Assembly (NCBI GenBank): GCA_033344895.1 | Contig: JAWPMN010000001.1 | Coordinates: forward strand, 2,550,001 to 2,614,000 | Length of the DNA stretch: 64,000 bases | Source: Alphaproteobacteria bacterium | GTDB lineage: Bacteria; Pseudomonadota; Alphaproteobacteria; UBA8366; Aestuariispiraceae | Direction of reading: 5' to 3' | Part shown: in pieces, positions 8,549 through 16,962 of the stretch | Position numbering within the stretch: position 1 is the stretch's first letter | Layout of the letters: each line of letters begins with the position of its first letter | Notes under the pieces: model-generated | Seen by the model: only the letters and a program-made list of their open reading frames with translations | The model's database searches: none | What the model was told of the DNA's origin: nothing | Made by a program: the position numbers and the translations under genes

Positions 8549-10618
8549 ATGCGCACGGTTGCGATTATCCAGGCACGCATGGGGTCTTCCCGCCTGCCCG
8601 GGAAAATTCTGATGCCAATCGGCGGCGTGCCGATGCTTGAAAGAACGGTGAACGCGGCACGGGCGGTTTCCGGGATCGATGCGGTGATCGTGGCAACCAC
8701 CGATAATGCCCAGGACAATCCTGTCGCCGAGTGGTGCGCCCAATCCGGAGTCGAGATTTTCCGCGGTTCGGAAACAGATGTCCTGGACAGATTTTCAGGG
8801 GCTGCCAAACAGGCCGCTGCGGATGTGGTTGTCCGGCTGACAGCGGATTGTCCATTCCTCGATCCGGCGATTGTCGCCGAAACGTTAGCGCTGCATCGCA
8901 TTGCGAAGGCCGACTATGCCAGCAATGTTGCGCCGCCGAGCTGGCCTGACGGGCTGGACTGCGAAGTCATGACCAGTGCCGTGCTGGACGTGGCCGCCGC
9001 TGAGGCGATTCGTACCAGCGATCGCGAACATGTAACCCCTTTCATTCGCGCCAATCGACACCGGTTCAAGGTCGTCAATCTGCCATGCCCGATTCCAGGC
9101 GTCCATCGCCTGCGGTGGACGGTTGATACTCAGGAAGATTTGGAGCGGGCGGAACGGTTGGTCGGGGCTGCTTCGGCATTCTCGGGAAAAGGCGCTACGG
9201 AGACCCTGCGCTGGACCGAACTGCTGCATTGCGACATGCCGCAAGTGGGTGATTCCCGAGCGGCGGACGGGCGCAACGAAGGCTATCGGATCAGCTTGAC
9301 CGCAGATCAGAAGTCGCCCGCCAACCGATCTCCGAGAATCTACAAGAACTCCATGGGGCTTCTGGAGCGTGCCGAGAAGACCATCCCTACCGGAGCACAG
9401 ACTTTCAGCAAGAGCCGATATCAGTTCCCGGTCGGAGCGGCGCCGCTGTTTTTGACCGCTGGCCAGGGCGGCCGGGTATGGGATGTTGACGGCAATGAAT
9501 ATGTCGACATGGTCAATGGGCTGTTGTGTGTCTCGCTCGGCTATTGCGATCCTGAAGTCGATGCGGCGGTACGAGCCCAGATGGATCTTGGCGTCAGTTT
9601 CTCCCTGGCAACCGAACTGGAAGCAGAACTCTCTGAGAGGCTGGTTGATATCATCCCGGCGGCCGAATCGGTGCGGTTTACAAAGAATGGTTCCGATGCG
9701 ACCAGCGCCGCGGTTCGGATAGTGCGCGCAGCCACCGGGCGAAACCGAATCATCAGCTGCGGCTATCATGGTTGGCACGATTGGTACATCGGCGCCACCG
9801 CACGATCCCTGGGGGTGCCGGAGGCTGTTCGCGACCTGACAAGTGTTGTGGCTTACAACGATCTGGAAGCCGTCGAGGCTGTCCTGATGCGGTATCCGAA
9901 TCAGATCGCCGGCCTGATAATGGAACCTGCGAACATCACCGAACCTGATCCGGGATACCTGGCCGACTTGAAGGAGCTACTGCACCGTCACGGCGCGTAT
10001 CTGGTATTTGACGAAGTCATAACGGGGTTCCGCTTTTCGCTCGGCGGTGCACAGGAACTTTTTGGCGTTACGCCGGATCTCGCATGTTTCGGCAAGGGAA
10101 TGGCGAACGGGCTGCCTCTTTCCGCGGTCGTCGGACGGTCCGACCTGATGGCGCAGTTCGAACATATCTTTGTATCCGGAACCTTCGGCGGTGAGGCCTT
10201 GTCTCTTGCGGCGGCCATCGCTGTCGTCGACAAGATGCGGCGCGAACCGGTGATCGAAACCATCAACCGAAACGGCGGTGCGTTAGGCGCTGCGGTAGAG
10301 GAAGTGATTTCTTCCAACGGTCTCGGGGCGGTCATGAAGCTGAAAGGTTTCGACCCCTGGCGAATTCTGATGATTCAGGATCAACCGGGGGCCGATGCTA
10401 TGGCGATCAAGACGGTTCTGATTTCGGAAATGTGCCAGCGTGGCGTCTTGACCCTGGGTAGCCACAATATGTCCTACGCGCACTCCGAGGCCGACCTGCG
10501 TCAGGTTGTCCAGGCTTACCGGGAGGTCCTGCCAATCATCGCGGACAAGTTGGCGAGAAACAGGCTGGTGGAAGAATTGTCAGTGCCGCCGCTAGTGCCA
10601 GTTTTCAAGGTGCGGTGA
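8549..10618 (+). CDS. SpsF-type cytidylyltransferase / class III aminotransferase fusion
   Basis: A 689-residue bifunctional protein. Residues 1-230 are an SpsF/NeuA-like nucleotidyltransferase: IIQARMGSSRLPGK at 6-19, RLTADCPFLDP near 95 and TSDREHVTPFIR near 155. After a linker of about 35 residues, residues 270-689 form a class III PLP aminotransferase of the glutamate-1-semialdehyde aminomutase type: NGSDATSAAVR, FDEVITGFR, and PLP-binding Lys near 516 in FGKGMANGLPLS. SpsF relatives are found with nonulosonate genes, where the cytidylyltransferase may activate the acid as CMP-sugar. Here PseG and PseI follow directly. The exact reactions of both halves are inferred from the neighbourhood. 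Confidence 0.85.
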   Translation: MRTVAIIQARMGSSRLPGKILMPIGGVPMLERTVNAARAVSGIDAVIVATTDNAQDNPVAEWCAQSGVEIFRGSETDVLDRFSGAAKQAAADVVVRLTADCPFLDPAIVAETLALHRIAKADYASNVAPPSWPDGLDCEVMTSAVLDVAAAEAIRTSDREHVTPFIRANRHRFKVVNLPCPIPGVHRLRWTVDTQEDLERAERLVGAASAFSGKGATETLRWTELLHCDMPQVGDSRAADGRNEGYRISLTADQKSPANRSPRIYKNSMGLLERAEKTIPTGAQTFSKSRYQFPVGAAPLFLTAGQGGRVWDVDGNEYVDMVNGLLCVSLGYCDPEVDAAVRAQMDLGVSFSLATELEAELSERLVDIIPAAESVRFTKNGSDATSAAVRIVRAATGRNRIISCGYHGWHDWYIGATARSLGVPEAVRDLTSVVAYNDLEAVEAVLMRYPNQIAGLIMEPANITEPDPGYLADLKELLHRHGAYLVFDEVITGFRFSLGGAQELFGVTPDLACFGKGMANGLPLSAVVGRSDLMAQFEHIFVSGTFGGEALSLAAAIAVVDKMRREPVIETINRNGGALGAAVEEVISSNGLGAVMKLKGFDPWRILMIQDQPGADAMAIKTVLISEMCQRGVLTLGSHNMSYAHSEADLRQVVQAYREVLPIIADKLARNRLVEELSVPPLVPVFKVR

Positions 10619-12165
10619 CGGCGGTCATGGTCGAAGACCGGCCGCTCGTGGTATTTCGTACCGCTGCGGGGCCTCGGATCGGCGGCGGGCATTTGTTCCG
10701 CTGCCTGGCGGTGGCCCAGGCGGTGCGGGCGTTGGGCGCGCGTACTGCCTTTGCGCTCAATGATGCGACCGGCGGCTTGGCATCCGTTGTTGACGGTGAG
10801 GTTCGTTTTGTTGAAGCCGGTGATGGAACCGCCGACTGCGTGGATAGTGGCGGCGAGATTGAACGAATGCTCGCCGGCTTTGAGAAAGTCCCCGACTGGG
10901 TCGTGATCGACCACTACAGAAGGGGGACTGATTATGAAGAGGCCCTCGGGGAGATTGGCGCGTCGGTTTTATCGATTGACGATCTGTGCCGGTCGCATGC
11001 TGCCGGTTTTGTTGTCGATCCGGCGCCAGGACCTGATCGCGACCGGTACATCTCTGCTGCGCCGGACTCTTGGCTTCTATTGGGGGCGGAGTTTGCGCCG
11101 CTCCGACAATCCTTCATGACTGCACCTGTTGTTCAAGGCAGCGCAGGTTCGGTTCTGATCGCTTTTGGCGCTGCCGATCCCGATGGTATGACGGTGCGCG
11201 CTCTGAATGCGTTGGCCAAGAGACCGAATGTTCTCCTGGATCGTGAAGTCATCGCGCTGGTCGGGTCAGGGGCTTCGCACAGGCCCGCTGTCGAGGCGGC
11301 CGCAGCCGAAATCGGTGCTCGAGTCCTCTGTGATGTCTCTGATATGAACGGGTTGCTGGCCGGTGTCTCTCTGGCTATCGGTGCCGGCGGCGTGAGCGCG
11401 CTTGAACGGTGCTGCATGGGAATTCCCAGTATCGTGGTGGAGATCGCCGACAACCAGCGACCGACTATCGATGCCTTGATTGCTGCCGGCGCCGCCTTGG
11501 AAATCGGACTTCATGACTTTGAATCAGACCTTGCCCCGGCGGTGGCGCAGTTGCTGGAGGATACGACCGCCTGGAAAGCCATGTCCCGTGCCGCGCGTGG
11601 TTTATGTGACGGTTGGGGAGCGGCGCGGCTCGCGGATGCAATGCTGCGCCCCATTCGGGATCGGTCCGGTGCGCAGATATTGTGCCGACGGGCTTCCCGT
11701 CGGGATGCCGAGCGGTTGTTTGAATGGCAGAACGAACCGGGCGCGCGTCGCTATGCCCGCAATCCGGAACCTCCCGGGTGGACGGAGCACGAGGCGTGGT
11801 TCAATGCCGTAATGGGCGACAGGAACCGGCTGCTGCTGGTGGTGGAATGCCAGGGTAAACCGGTTGGTATGGTGCGTTACGACTACCTTGGTCCGGGCCG
11901 ATGCGAGGTGAGCATACTGATCAGCCAGGCCGCGGTGAACAAGGGGATAGGAGGGGCTGCGCTCTGTGCCGGGGAGCGGGAGGCCTGCCGCACGTTTGCA
12001 CAATCGGATGACCTGCCGGGAATGGAGTTGCTTGCCTATGTCGACAATGCCAATACGGCGAGCCGCCGACTATTTCATGCTGCGGGGTACGAACCGGTCG
12101 CCGGACAGTCCGGTTGGCACAGCAAATTATTGACCTGCGGAAGTTACGCGGAGACAGGAGCCTGA
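10615..12165 (+). CDS. pseG: PseG-like nucleotide-sugar hydrolase fused to a GNAT acetyltransferase
   Basis: A 516-residue fusion. Residues 1-345 match PseG, the GT-B-fold hydrolase that removes UDP from UDP-2,4-diacetamido-2,4,6-trideoxy-altrose: IGGGHLFRCLAVAQA near residues 22-36 holds the catalytic His, and GAGGVSALERCCMGIPSIVV near 260-280 is the nucleotide-binding part. Residues 350-516 are a GNAT domain (RRASRRDAERLFEWQNEP, GIGGAALCAGEREACRTF, ASRRLFHAAGYEP), the kind of activity supplied by PseH. Fusing them would couple 4-N-acetylation with UDP release. Start is GTG 10615, overlapping the previous stop (GTGA); ATG 10627 is an alternative. Confidence 0.85.
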   Translation: MTAVMVEDRPLVVFRTAAGPRIGGGHLFRCLAVAQAVRALGARTAFALNDATGGLASVVDGEVRFVEAGDGTADCVDSGGEIERMLAGFEKVPDWVVIDHYRRGTDYEEALGEIGASVLSIDDLCRSHAAGFVVDPAPGPDRDRYISAAPDSWLLLGAEFAPLRQSFMTAPVVQGSAGSVLIAFGAADPDGMTVRALNALAKRPNVLLDREVIALVGSGASHRPAVEAAAAEIGARVLCDVSDMNGLLAGVSLAIGAGGVSALERCCMGIPSIVVEIADNQRPTIDALIAAGAALEIGLHDFESDLAPAVAQLLEDTTAWKAMSRAARGLCDGWGAARLADAMLRPIRDRSGAQILCRRASRRDAERLFEWQNEPGARRYARNPEPPGWTEHEAWFNAVMGDRNRLLLVVECQGKPVGMVRYDYLGPGRCEVSILISQAAVNKGIGGAALCAGEREACRTFAQSDDLPGMELLAYVDNANTASRRLFHAAGYEPVAGQSGWHSKLLTCGSYAETGA

Positions 12166-12166
12166 G

Positions 12167-13234
12167 ATGAAAGAGTTTCAGATCGATGGCCGGTCGATCG
12201 GCTTCGGGCACCCTCCCTACGTGATCGCCGAACTGTCGGGAAATCACAATGGGGATTTGTCGCGCGCTCTGGCATTGGTCGATGCTGCGGCCGAGGCCGG
12301 GGCCGATGCCGTGAAGCTTCAGACCTATACCGCCGATACGATTACGATAGACCACGACGGCCCGGGCTTCACACTGGAAGGCGGGCTTTGGGACGGGCGT
12401 CGCTTGTATGAACTGTATCAGGAAGCTGCGACGCCTTGGGAGTGGCACGAAGCCCTGTTCGAGCGTGCACGGACTCACGGCATCGCAGTTTTCTCCTCTC
12501 CGTTCGACCATACGGCAGTCGACTTTTTGGAGGGGCTCGGAGCGCCTGCCTATAAGATCGCCAGCTTTGAAGCCGTGGACACGGATCTGATCGCCAAGGC
12601 CGCCGCTACGGGAAAACCCCTCATCATTTCTACGGGTATGGCGGATCTCAGCGAAATCGCCGAGGCGGTGCAATCGGCACAGGTCCCCGAGAGCGGGGGA
12701 GTGGCATTGCTGCATTGCGTCAGCGGCTACCCGACGCCGATGAAAGACTGCCATCTGGCGACGATTGGTGAGTTGATGCAAAGGTTCGACGTGCCGATCG
12801 GGTTGTCGGATCATAGTCACGGAACCACCGTACCGATTGCCGCCACTGCATTGGGGGCATGCATCATTGAAAAGCATTTCACCCTGAACCGCGCAGATGG
12901 CGGCGTGGATAGCGCGTTTTCTCTGGAGCCTCATGAGCTTGCGGAACTGGTGCGCGGAACACGGTCCGCCTGGGAGTCGATCGGAAGTCCGGGATTCGGT
13001 CTTAAACCGAGTGAAGCCGGAAACCGGCAGTTGCGGCGTTCGCTGTATGCGGTCAGGCCCATTGCGGCCGGAGAGGTCTTTACCCGGGACAATGTCAGAT
13101 CGATTCGTCCGGGATACGGCTTGCCTCCGAAGCGCCTGCACGATGTGCTGGGACGGAAAGCGGCCCGGGACATTGGTTTCGGTGAGCCCATGGCTGCCGA
13201 GATGATCCATGGCGGATTGCGAGACGACACGTGA
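12167..13234 (+). CDS. pseI: Pseudaminic acid synthase (NeuB family)
   Basis: A 355-residue NeuB-type synthase that condenses a 6-deoxy-diacetamido hexose with phosphoenolpyruvate to give a nonulosonic acid. Residues 1-270 form the TIM barrel, with ELSGNHNG, ADAVKLQTYTADTIT, FSSPFD, KIASFE and LSDHSHG, followed by ACIIEKHFTL; residues 290-355 are the SAF (antifreeze-like) domain with RSLYAVRPIAAGE. The ELSGNHNG and LQTY segments fit PseI better than sialic acid synthases. It starts 1 base after the PseG-GNAT gene and overlaps the next gene (GTGA). PseB and PseC are not seen in this window, so early steps must be encoded elsewhere or use the LegB-like and fused aminotransferase enzymes. Confidence 0.92.
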   Translation: MKEFQIDGRSIGFGHPPYVIAELSGNHNGDLSRALALVDAAAEAGADAVKLQTYTADTITIDHDGPGFTLEGGLWDGRRLYELYQEAATPWEWHEALFERARTHGIAVFSSPFDHTAVDFLEGLGAPAYKIASFEAVDTDLIAKAAATGKPLIISTGMADLSEIAEAVQSAQVPESGGVALLHCVSGYPTPMKDCHLATIGELMQRFDVPIGLSDHSHGTTVPIAATALGACIIEKHFTLNRADGGVDSAFSLEPHELAELVRGTRSAWESIGSPGFGLKPSEAGNRQLRRSLYAVRPIAAGEVFTRDNVRSIRPGYGLPPKRLHDVLGRKAARDIGFGEPMAAEMIHGGLRDDT

Positions 13235-14106
13235 CACGCCGGTTTCTCTTCACGATTTCACCGGGGCGAAGTGGCCAAGAAAGTCTGACGCGTCTGTTTG
13301 AGGCATCTGTCGTTGGGGCGTTTGTCGCCTTCGAGGAACCGAGCGTCCGGACCAGGCTGCCTGGCAGGCTGGCGAACTGGGAGCGCCGCTTCCGGCGTCG
13401 CTTCATCGAAACGCACGAGCTTCTGGGGCGCGGAGACGTCTTGCGCGCTTTCGATGCCGGGGACGGTGAACAACTGGAAAAATACGCAGCCGCTCGGCTT
13501 GCGTGGATCGACCGTCAGTTGGATCGGCGGAGCGCCAGCATTTATATCGATATCAGCAAGCATTTTCTGCACGGTTTGCACCATCCGACTCTCGCGCAAC
13601 TGAAGAAGCGCGGCGACTGGCCCGTTTCAATGATCCGCCTTGTACGCGATCCCGTCGCAAACATGCGAAGCTATCTGAACCGCAACAAGGATATCAGCTT
13701 GGACTACGGGGCGCCGGATTGTCCCTTCAACGAGTTGCGTCTCGACACCGCGGAATTGAGCAAAGGCGAGCGCTATCTGCACGCATGGTGTGAAACATAT
13801 CTACGTGGAGATCGGCTGATCCGGGAGTTTGATTTGGCTCCTGCCGAGACGATTGCGACGGATGATCTTTCCGACCCGACGGCCGTCGGCGCCCTGCTTG
13901 ACCGCTTAGGGCTGGCGCATGGTCAGGTCCCGTTCCTGCCGGCACAGAACACCAATGTCGGAAGGGGATTCCGGCCGACAGAGACGGATTCGAAGGACCT
14001 GGAAACGTTCGCGCGATTCATGGAAAAGGTGCCGCATTCGATACGCGATCGCCTGCCGCTCTCTTTTGCCAGGGCGTCAACTTCCGACGCCATCCCAAAA
14101 AGGTAA
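13231..14106 (+). CDS. Sulfotransferase-like P-loop protein
   Basis: A 291-residue protein. The N-terminus, FTISPGRSGQESLTRLFE (residues 5-22), matches the 5'-phosphosulfate-binding loop of PAPS-dependent sulfotransferases, and MIRLVRDPVANMRSYLNRN near residue 135 matches the 3'-phosphate-binding segment with the conserved Arg. It is otherwise divergent. Sulfation of the glycan is the simplest role, but such proteins can also be inactive relatives. The GTG start overlaps the PseI stop by 4 bases. A second, unrelated sulfotransferase-like gene is at 22948. Confidence 0.65.
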   Translation: MTRRFLFTISPGRSGQESLTRLFEASVVGAFVAFEEPSVRTRLPGRLANWERRFRRRFIETHELLGRGDVLRAFDAGDGEQLEKYAAARLAWIDRQLDRRSASIYIDISKHFLHGLHHPTLAQLKKRGDWPVSMIRLVRDPVANMRSYLNRNKDISLDYGAPDCPFNELRLDTAELSKGERYLHAWCETYLRGDRLIREFDLAPAETIATDDLSDPTAVGALLDRLGLAHGQVPFLPAQNTNVGRGFRPTETDSKDLETFARFMEKVPHSIRDRLPLSFARASTSDAIPKR

Positions 14107-14116
14107 CAAGCGAACT

Positions 14117-15121
14117 ATGTTGGCGCTGAAATTAATGATCCCGGGATATCGCGCACGATGGGTTCGACGTGCGACGGTCTTCCTTCGCGAACTTCGGTCG
14201 GTATGTGACACATTCCGGTTTGAAGATGGCGAGAATGGTCCCGTTGCCAGAAATGCCCAGGGTCTGATGCTTCACGGCGTCGCCACGCCAGGCAAGGATA
14301 TGGAACTCTACCGTCTGCTTCGGAACGATCTGCCTCACAATCTGGCGCCACAACATTTCCGGCTCGCGCGCGACATCGTGACACGATATGTGTTTCCGCA
14401 TTTGCGCCCTGATCTTGGCCCGAAACTGGCTGCCGGTGACCCGGCGGAGGCCGCCGCGATGGTAGGGTTCCACGGCCAGCAGAAGGACGGCGTGGACGAT
14501 ATTGAAGATGCTGTGTTGCGGGATGTCTACCGTACGGCCTTCAGCTCGACAGCCTCGGACGTCATCATCGATTGCGGCGCCTTTATAGGGATTGGTGCGG
14601 CCGCCGTCGGCCCGTCGCTGCATGAGGGGCGGCTCATCGCACTGGAGGCCGATGCGCGCAACGTCGCGTTACTGGAGCGCAATACGCGAGAGAACGGGCT
14701 CGAGCGTGTTGATGTTCTGCACCGGGCCATCTGGTGCGAACACGGGCGAGTGCTGGATCTCGCCACAGGTGAGGCACAGGCGAACACACTCCGCCACGAC
14801 GTTTTTGATGGCGGTAACAGGCAGCCGGTAGAAACCGCTAGTATTGACGGCCTTGTGTCGGAGCATGGCTTGGAGAAAGTCGACATGCTTTCCTTTACCG
14901 TCAACGGTGCCGAAGTTGAGGCACTGGACGGAGCAAAGGATACACTCGCCGAGTTCCGTCCTCGGATCCGGCTTGCAGGGTGGTATCGCCGGGACGGTCA
15001 TAGTGTTGCGGATTTGTGCCGCCCGCGGCTGGAGGCCGCCGGATACCATGTCCATGTCGGACGAAAGCTGGGAGTGCTGGCCCTACCGGCTGAGCAGGTT
15101 CCGGAAAGGTCGCGCTCGTGA
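14117..15121 (+). CDS. FkbM family methyltransferase
   Basis: A 334-residue FkbM-type SAM-dependent O-methyltransferase. The domain occupies about residues 145-320: IIDCGAFIGIGAAAVGPSL (motif I), LIALEADARNVALLERNTR, and VDMLSFTVNGAEVEALDGA, the family's usual D-x-L-K-x-D-x-E-G region, here with several replacements (F-T-V-N-G-A-E). The first 140 residues carry no recognised domain. ATG 14117 was chosen because the longer frame reaches back across the sulfotransferase-like gene. Expected role: methylation of a sugar hydroxyl. Altered residues in the last motif make the acceptor, or even activity, uncertain. Confidence 0.8.
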   Translation: MLALKLMIPGYRARWVRRATVFLRELRSVCDTFRFEDGENGPVARNAQGLMLHGVATPGKDMELYRLLRNDLPHNLAPQHFRLARDIVTRYVFPHLRPDLGPKLAAGDPAEAAAMVGFHGQQKDGVDDIEDAVLRDVYRTAFSSTASDVIIDCGAFIGIGAAAVGPSLHEGRLIALEADARNVALLERNTRENGLERVDVLHRAIWCEHGRVLDLATGEAQANTLRHDVFDGGNRQPVETASIDGLVSEHGLEKVDMLSFTVNGAEVEALDGAKDTLAEFRPRIRLAGWYRRDGHSVADLCRPRLEAAGYHVHVGRKLGVLALPAEQVPERSRS

Positions 15122-16962
15122 TCGGTCTTTTCGGAGAGTTCAATTCGGGGGGGCTGGAAGCGCCGCTGCTATCTGAAATTCGCGCCACCATGCCGGGTGG
15201 GCTCGGAACGTCCCTTGCTTCCGGGCCGCATGCCGGGCTGGGCGCACACTATCATTCGACGGGCGGATATGGCGGAGTATATGAGGCGGGTGACCTGCAG
15301 GTGGCCGCGGTCGGCCTGATTCATGACCCCGACTCGTTGATCGATGCGCCTGACAGTGACATCGCATCACTGATCGCGCGGCTGTATGAGAAGGGTTGTC
15401 TTGATCGGCTGTCCCGGGCGAATGGCGCCTTCGCGGCCGCGATCTTCGATGCGGAACGTCGTCATCTCGTGCTCGTCACGGACCGATTGGCAAGTTATCC
15501 GATTCATCTCGCGCGCCGGGGTACGGGATGGGTCTTCGCGACGTCGATCCTGGCCTTGGTGAAATCCGGGGCGGTGGCTGCCCGAACTGCGAAGGATGGG
15601 TTGGCCCAACTGTTCACGATGCAGCGGACGGTGGGCCGAACGACAAACATTGCCGGATTGGAAGCGCTTCCGGCCGCAACGATTACCACATTGTCCGGAA
15701 CGAACCGCCAGGAGGACGCATATTGGCGTCTTGCCTGGAACAGTAACGGGAACCGGGCTGAGTTGCCGGAACGTCTGGCGGAGGCGCTGAAGGCGGCCGT
15801 GGCACGACAAACCGAAGGCCCGTCTCCCGCTCTTCTGCTCTCTGGTGGGATAGATAGCCGTCTCGTGCTTGCTGCTGCGCCGCGTGGGCGACTGACTTGC
15901 TGGACGACTGCCAGTTTTGCCGACAACCCCGAACTGGATATTGCGCGGCGCACGGCCGAGGTTTTCGATGCGCCGTTCCGACCCGCTTTGGTGGAGCCCG
16001 GGGAAACTCTTCACTTTCTGGAAAACGAGGTGCGGACCAATAACGGCCTGTATCCGGCCTCACTTCCTATTGGTGCGTTCATGCCCCGCGTCGGGGCGGA
16101 ACACGCGACTGCGCTGACAGGGCATGGGCTGGATTACACGCTGCGCGGCTATTATCTGCCAGCGCGTTTCCTCACCGTGGCCGGAAGCAAGACACGTTTG
16201 CCAATGCTGCGTGAGGTGCCCGCGCGACCGGACGCTGAGTATGTACTGCGCAATCTTCGCCAGGGGCCGCCGCAAACGACCCTGGACGCGATCATTCGTC
16301 CGCAGGCCAAGAGACGATGGTATGACAGCCAAATCGAAGCAATGTCTTCGGTTCTGGAGCCACATCTTGCGTCTGATGAGCCTGTGAATGCCTGGGACGC
16401 CTTTATCCTGCATGCCTTGTCGAAACACTACGCGTTTACGGGCATGATGTCTGTGAGGGCGTACTGCCATCTGAACCTGCCGGCTTTTGACCGTGACGTG
16501 TTCGATGTCTATTTGAGCATGAGCCCATCCGAAAGGGTGGGAGCTGAGGTGGTTCGAAAGGCCCTTAAGCTCCTGTCACCGCAAATCGCGAAGCTAGCGA
16601 ATGCGAATTCCGGATTTCGGGCGGATCTGCCGCTCTGGACCGAAACAGCGGCGGTCCTGGCCAGGGCGGCCGCACGCAAGGTCGGCCTTGCAAGGCGTCC
16701 TGAGAAGCCGAGCGCCTATCATTCCACGGGGTCATGGCAGTCGACGCGCGAATTGTTCGCCCATGAACCTGGATATAGGCGGCGGTTTCTGGAAATCCGG
16801 GGCCGCCTGGACAGTCTGACGATGGGCGTTCTGGAGCCAGACATGCTGGCCAGGTTGATTGATGAGCATCTGGAGGGGCGCGCAGGACATACCAAGCTTC
16901 TGCGGCAGTTGCTGAGTCACGACGCCTGGGTTCGGGAATATGGAATTGCCGGGCATGACTGA
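15118..16962 (+). CDS. Asparagine synthase-like amidotransferase lacking the glutaminase Cys
   Basis: A 614-residue AsnB-like protein. The N-terminal Ntn-hydrolase domain (1-190) starts M-I-G-L-F-G where active enzymes start M-C-G-I, so the nucleophilic Cys2 is absent. The C-terminal synthetase domain (about 215-600) keeps the ATP pyrophosphatase loop LLLSGGIDSRLVLAA near residue 240. Such proteins in O-antigen loci (WbpS-like) amidate uronic acid carboxyls. The WbpB/D/E uronic acid genes 2-6 kb downstream make an amidated uronic acid an attractive product. With no Cys2 it would need free ammonia or another amine donor. GTG 15118 overlaps the FkbM stop. Confidence 0.8.
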   Translation: MIGLFGEFNSGGLEAPLLSEIRATMPGGLGTSLASGPHAGLGAHYHSTGGYGGVYEAGDLQVAAVGLIHDPDSLIDAPDSDIASLIARLYEKGCLDRLSRANGAFAAAIFDAERRHLVLVTDRLASYPIHLARRGTGWVFATSILALVKSGAVAARTAKDGLAQLFTMQRTVGRTTNIAGLEALPAATITTLSGTNRQEDAYWRLAWNSNGNRAELPERLAEALKAAVARQTEGPSPALLLSGGIDSRLVLAAAPRGRLTCWTTASFADNPELDIARRTAEVFDAPFRPALVEPGETLHFLENEVRTNNGLYPASLPIGAFMPRVGAEHATALTGHGLDYTLRGYYLPARFLTVAGSKTRLPMLREVPARPDAEYVLRNLRQGPPQTTLDAIIRPQAKRRWYDSQIEAMSSVLEPHLASDEPVNAWDAFILHALSKHYAFTGMMSVRAYCHLNLPAFDRDVFDVYLSMSPSERVGAEVVRKALKLLSPQIAKLANANSGFRADLPLWTETAAVLARAAARKVGLARRPEKPSAYHSTGSWQSTRELFAHEPGYRRRFLEIRGRLDSLTMGVLEPDMLARLIDEHLEGRAGHTKLLRQLLSHDAWVREYGIAGHD

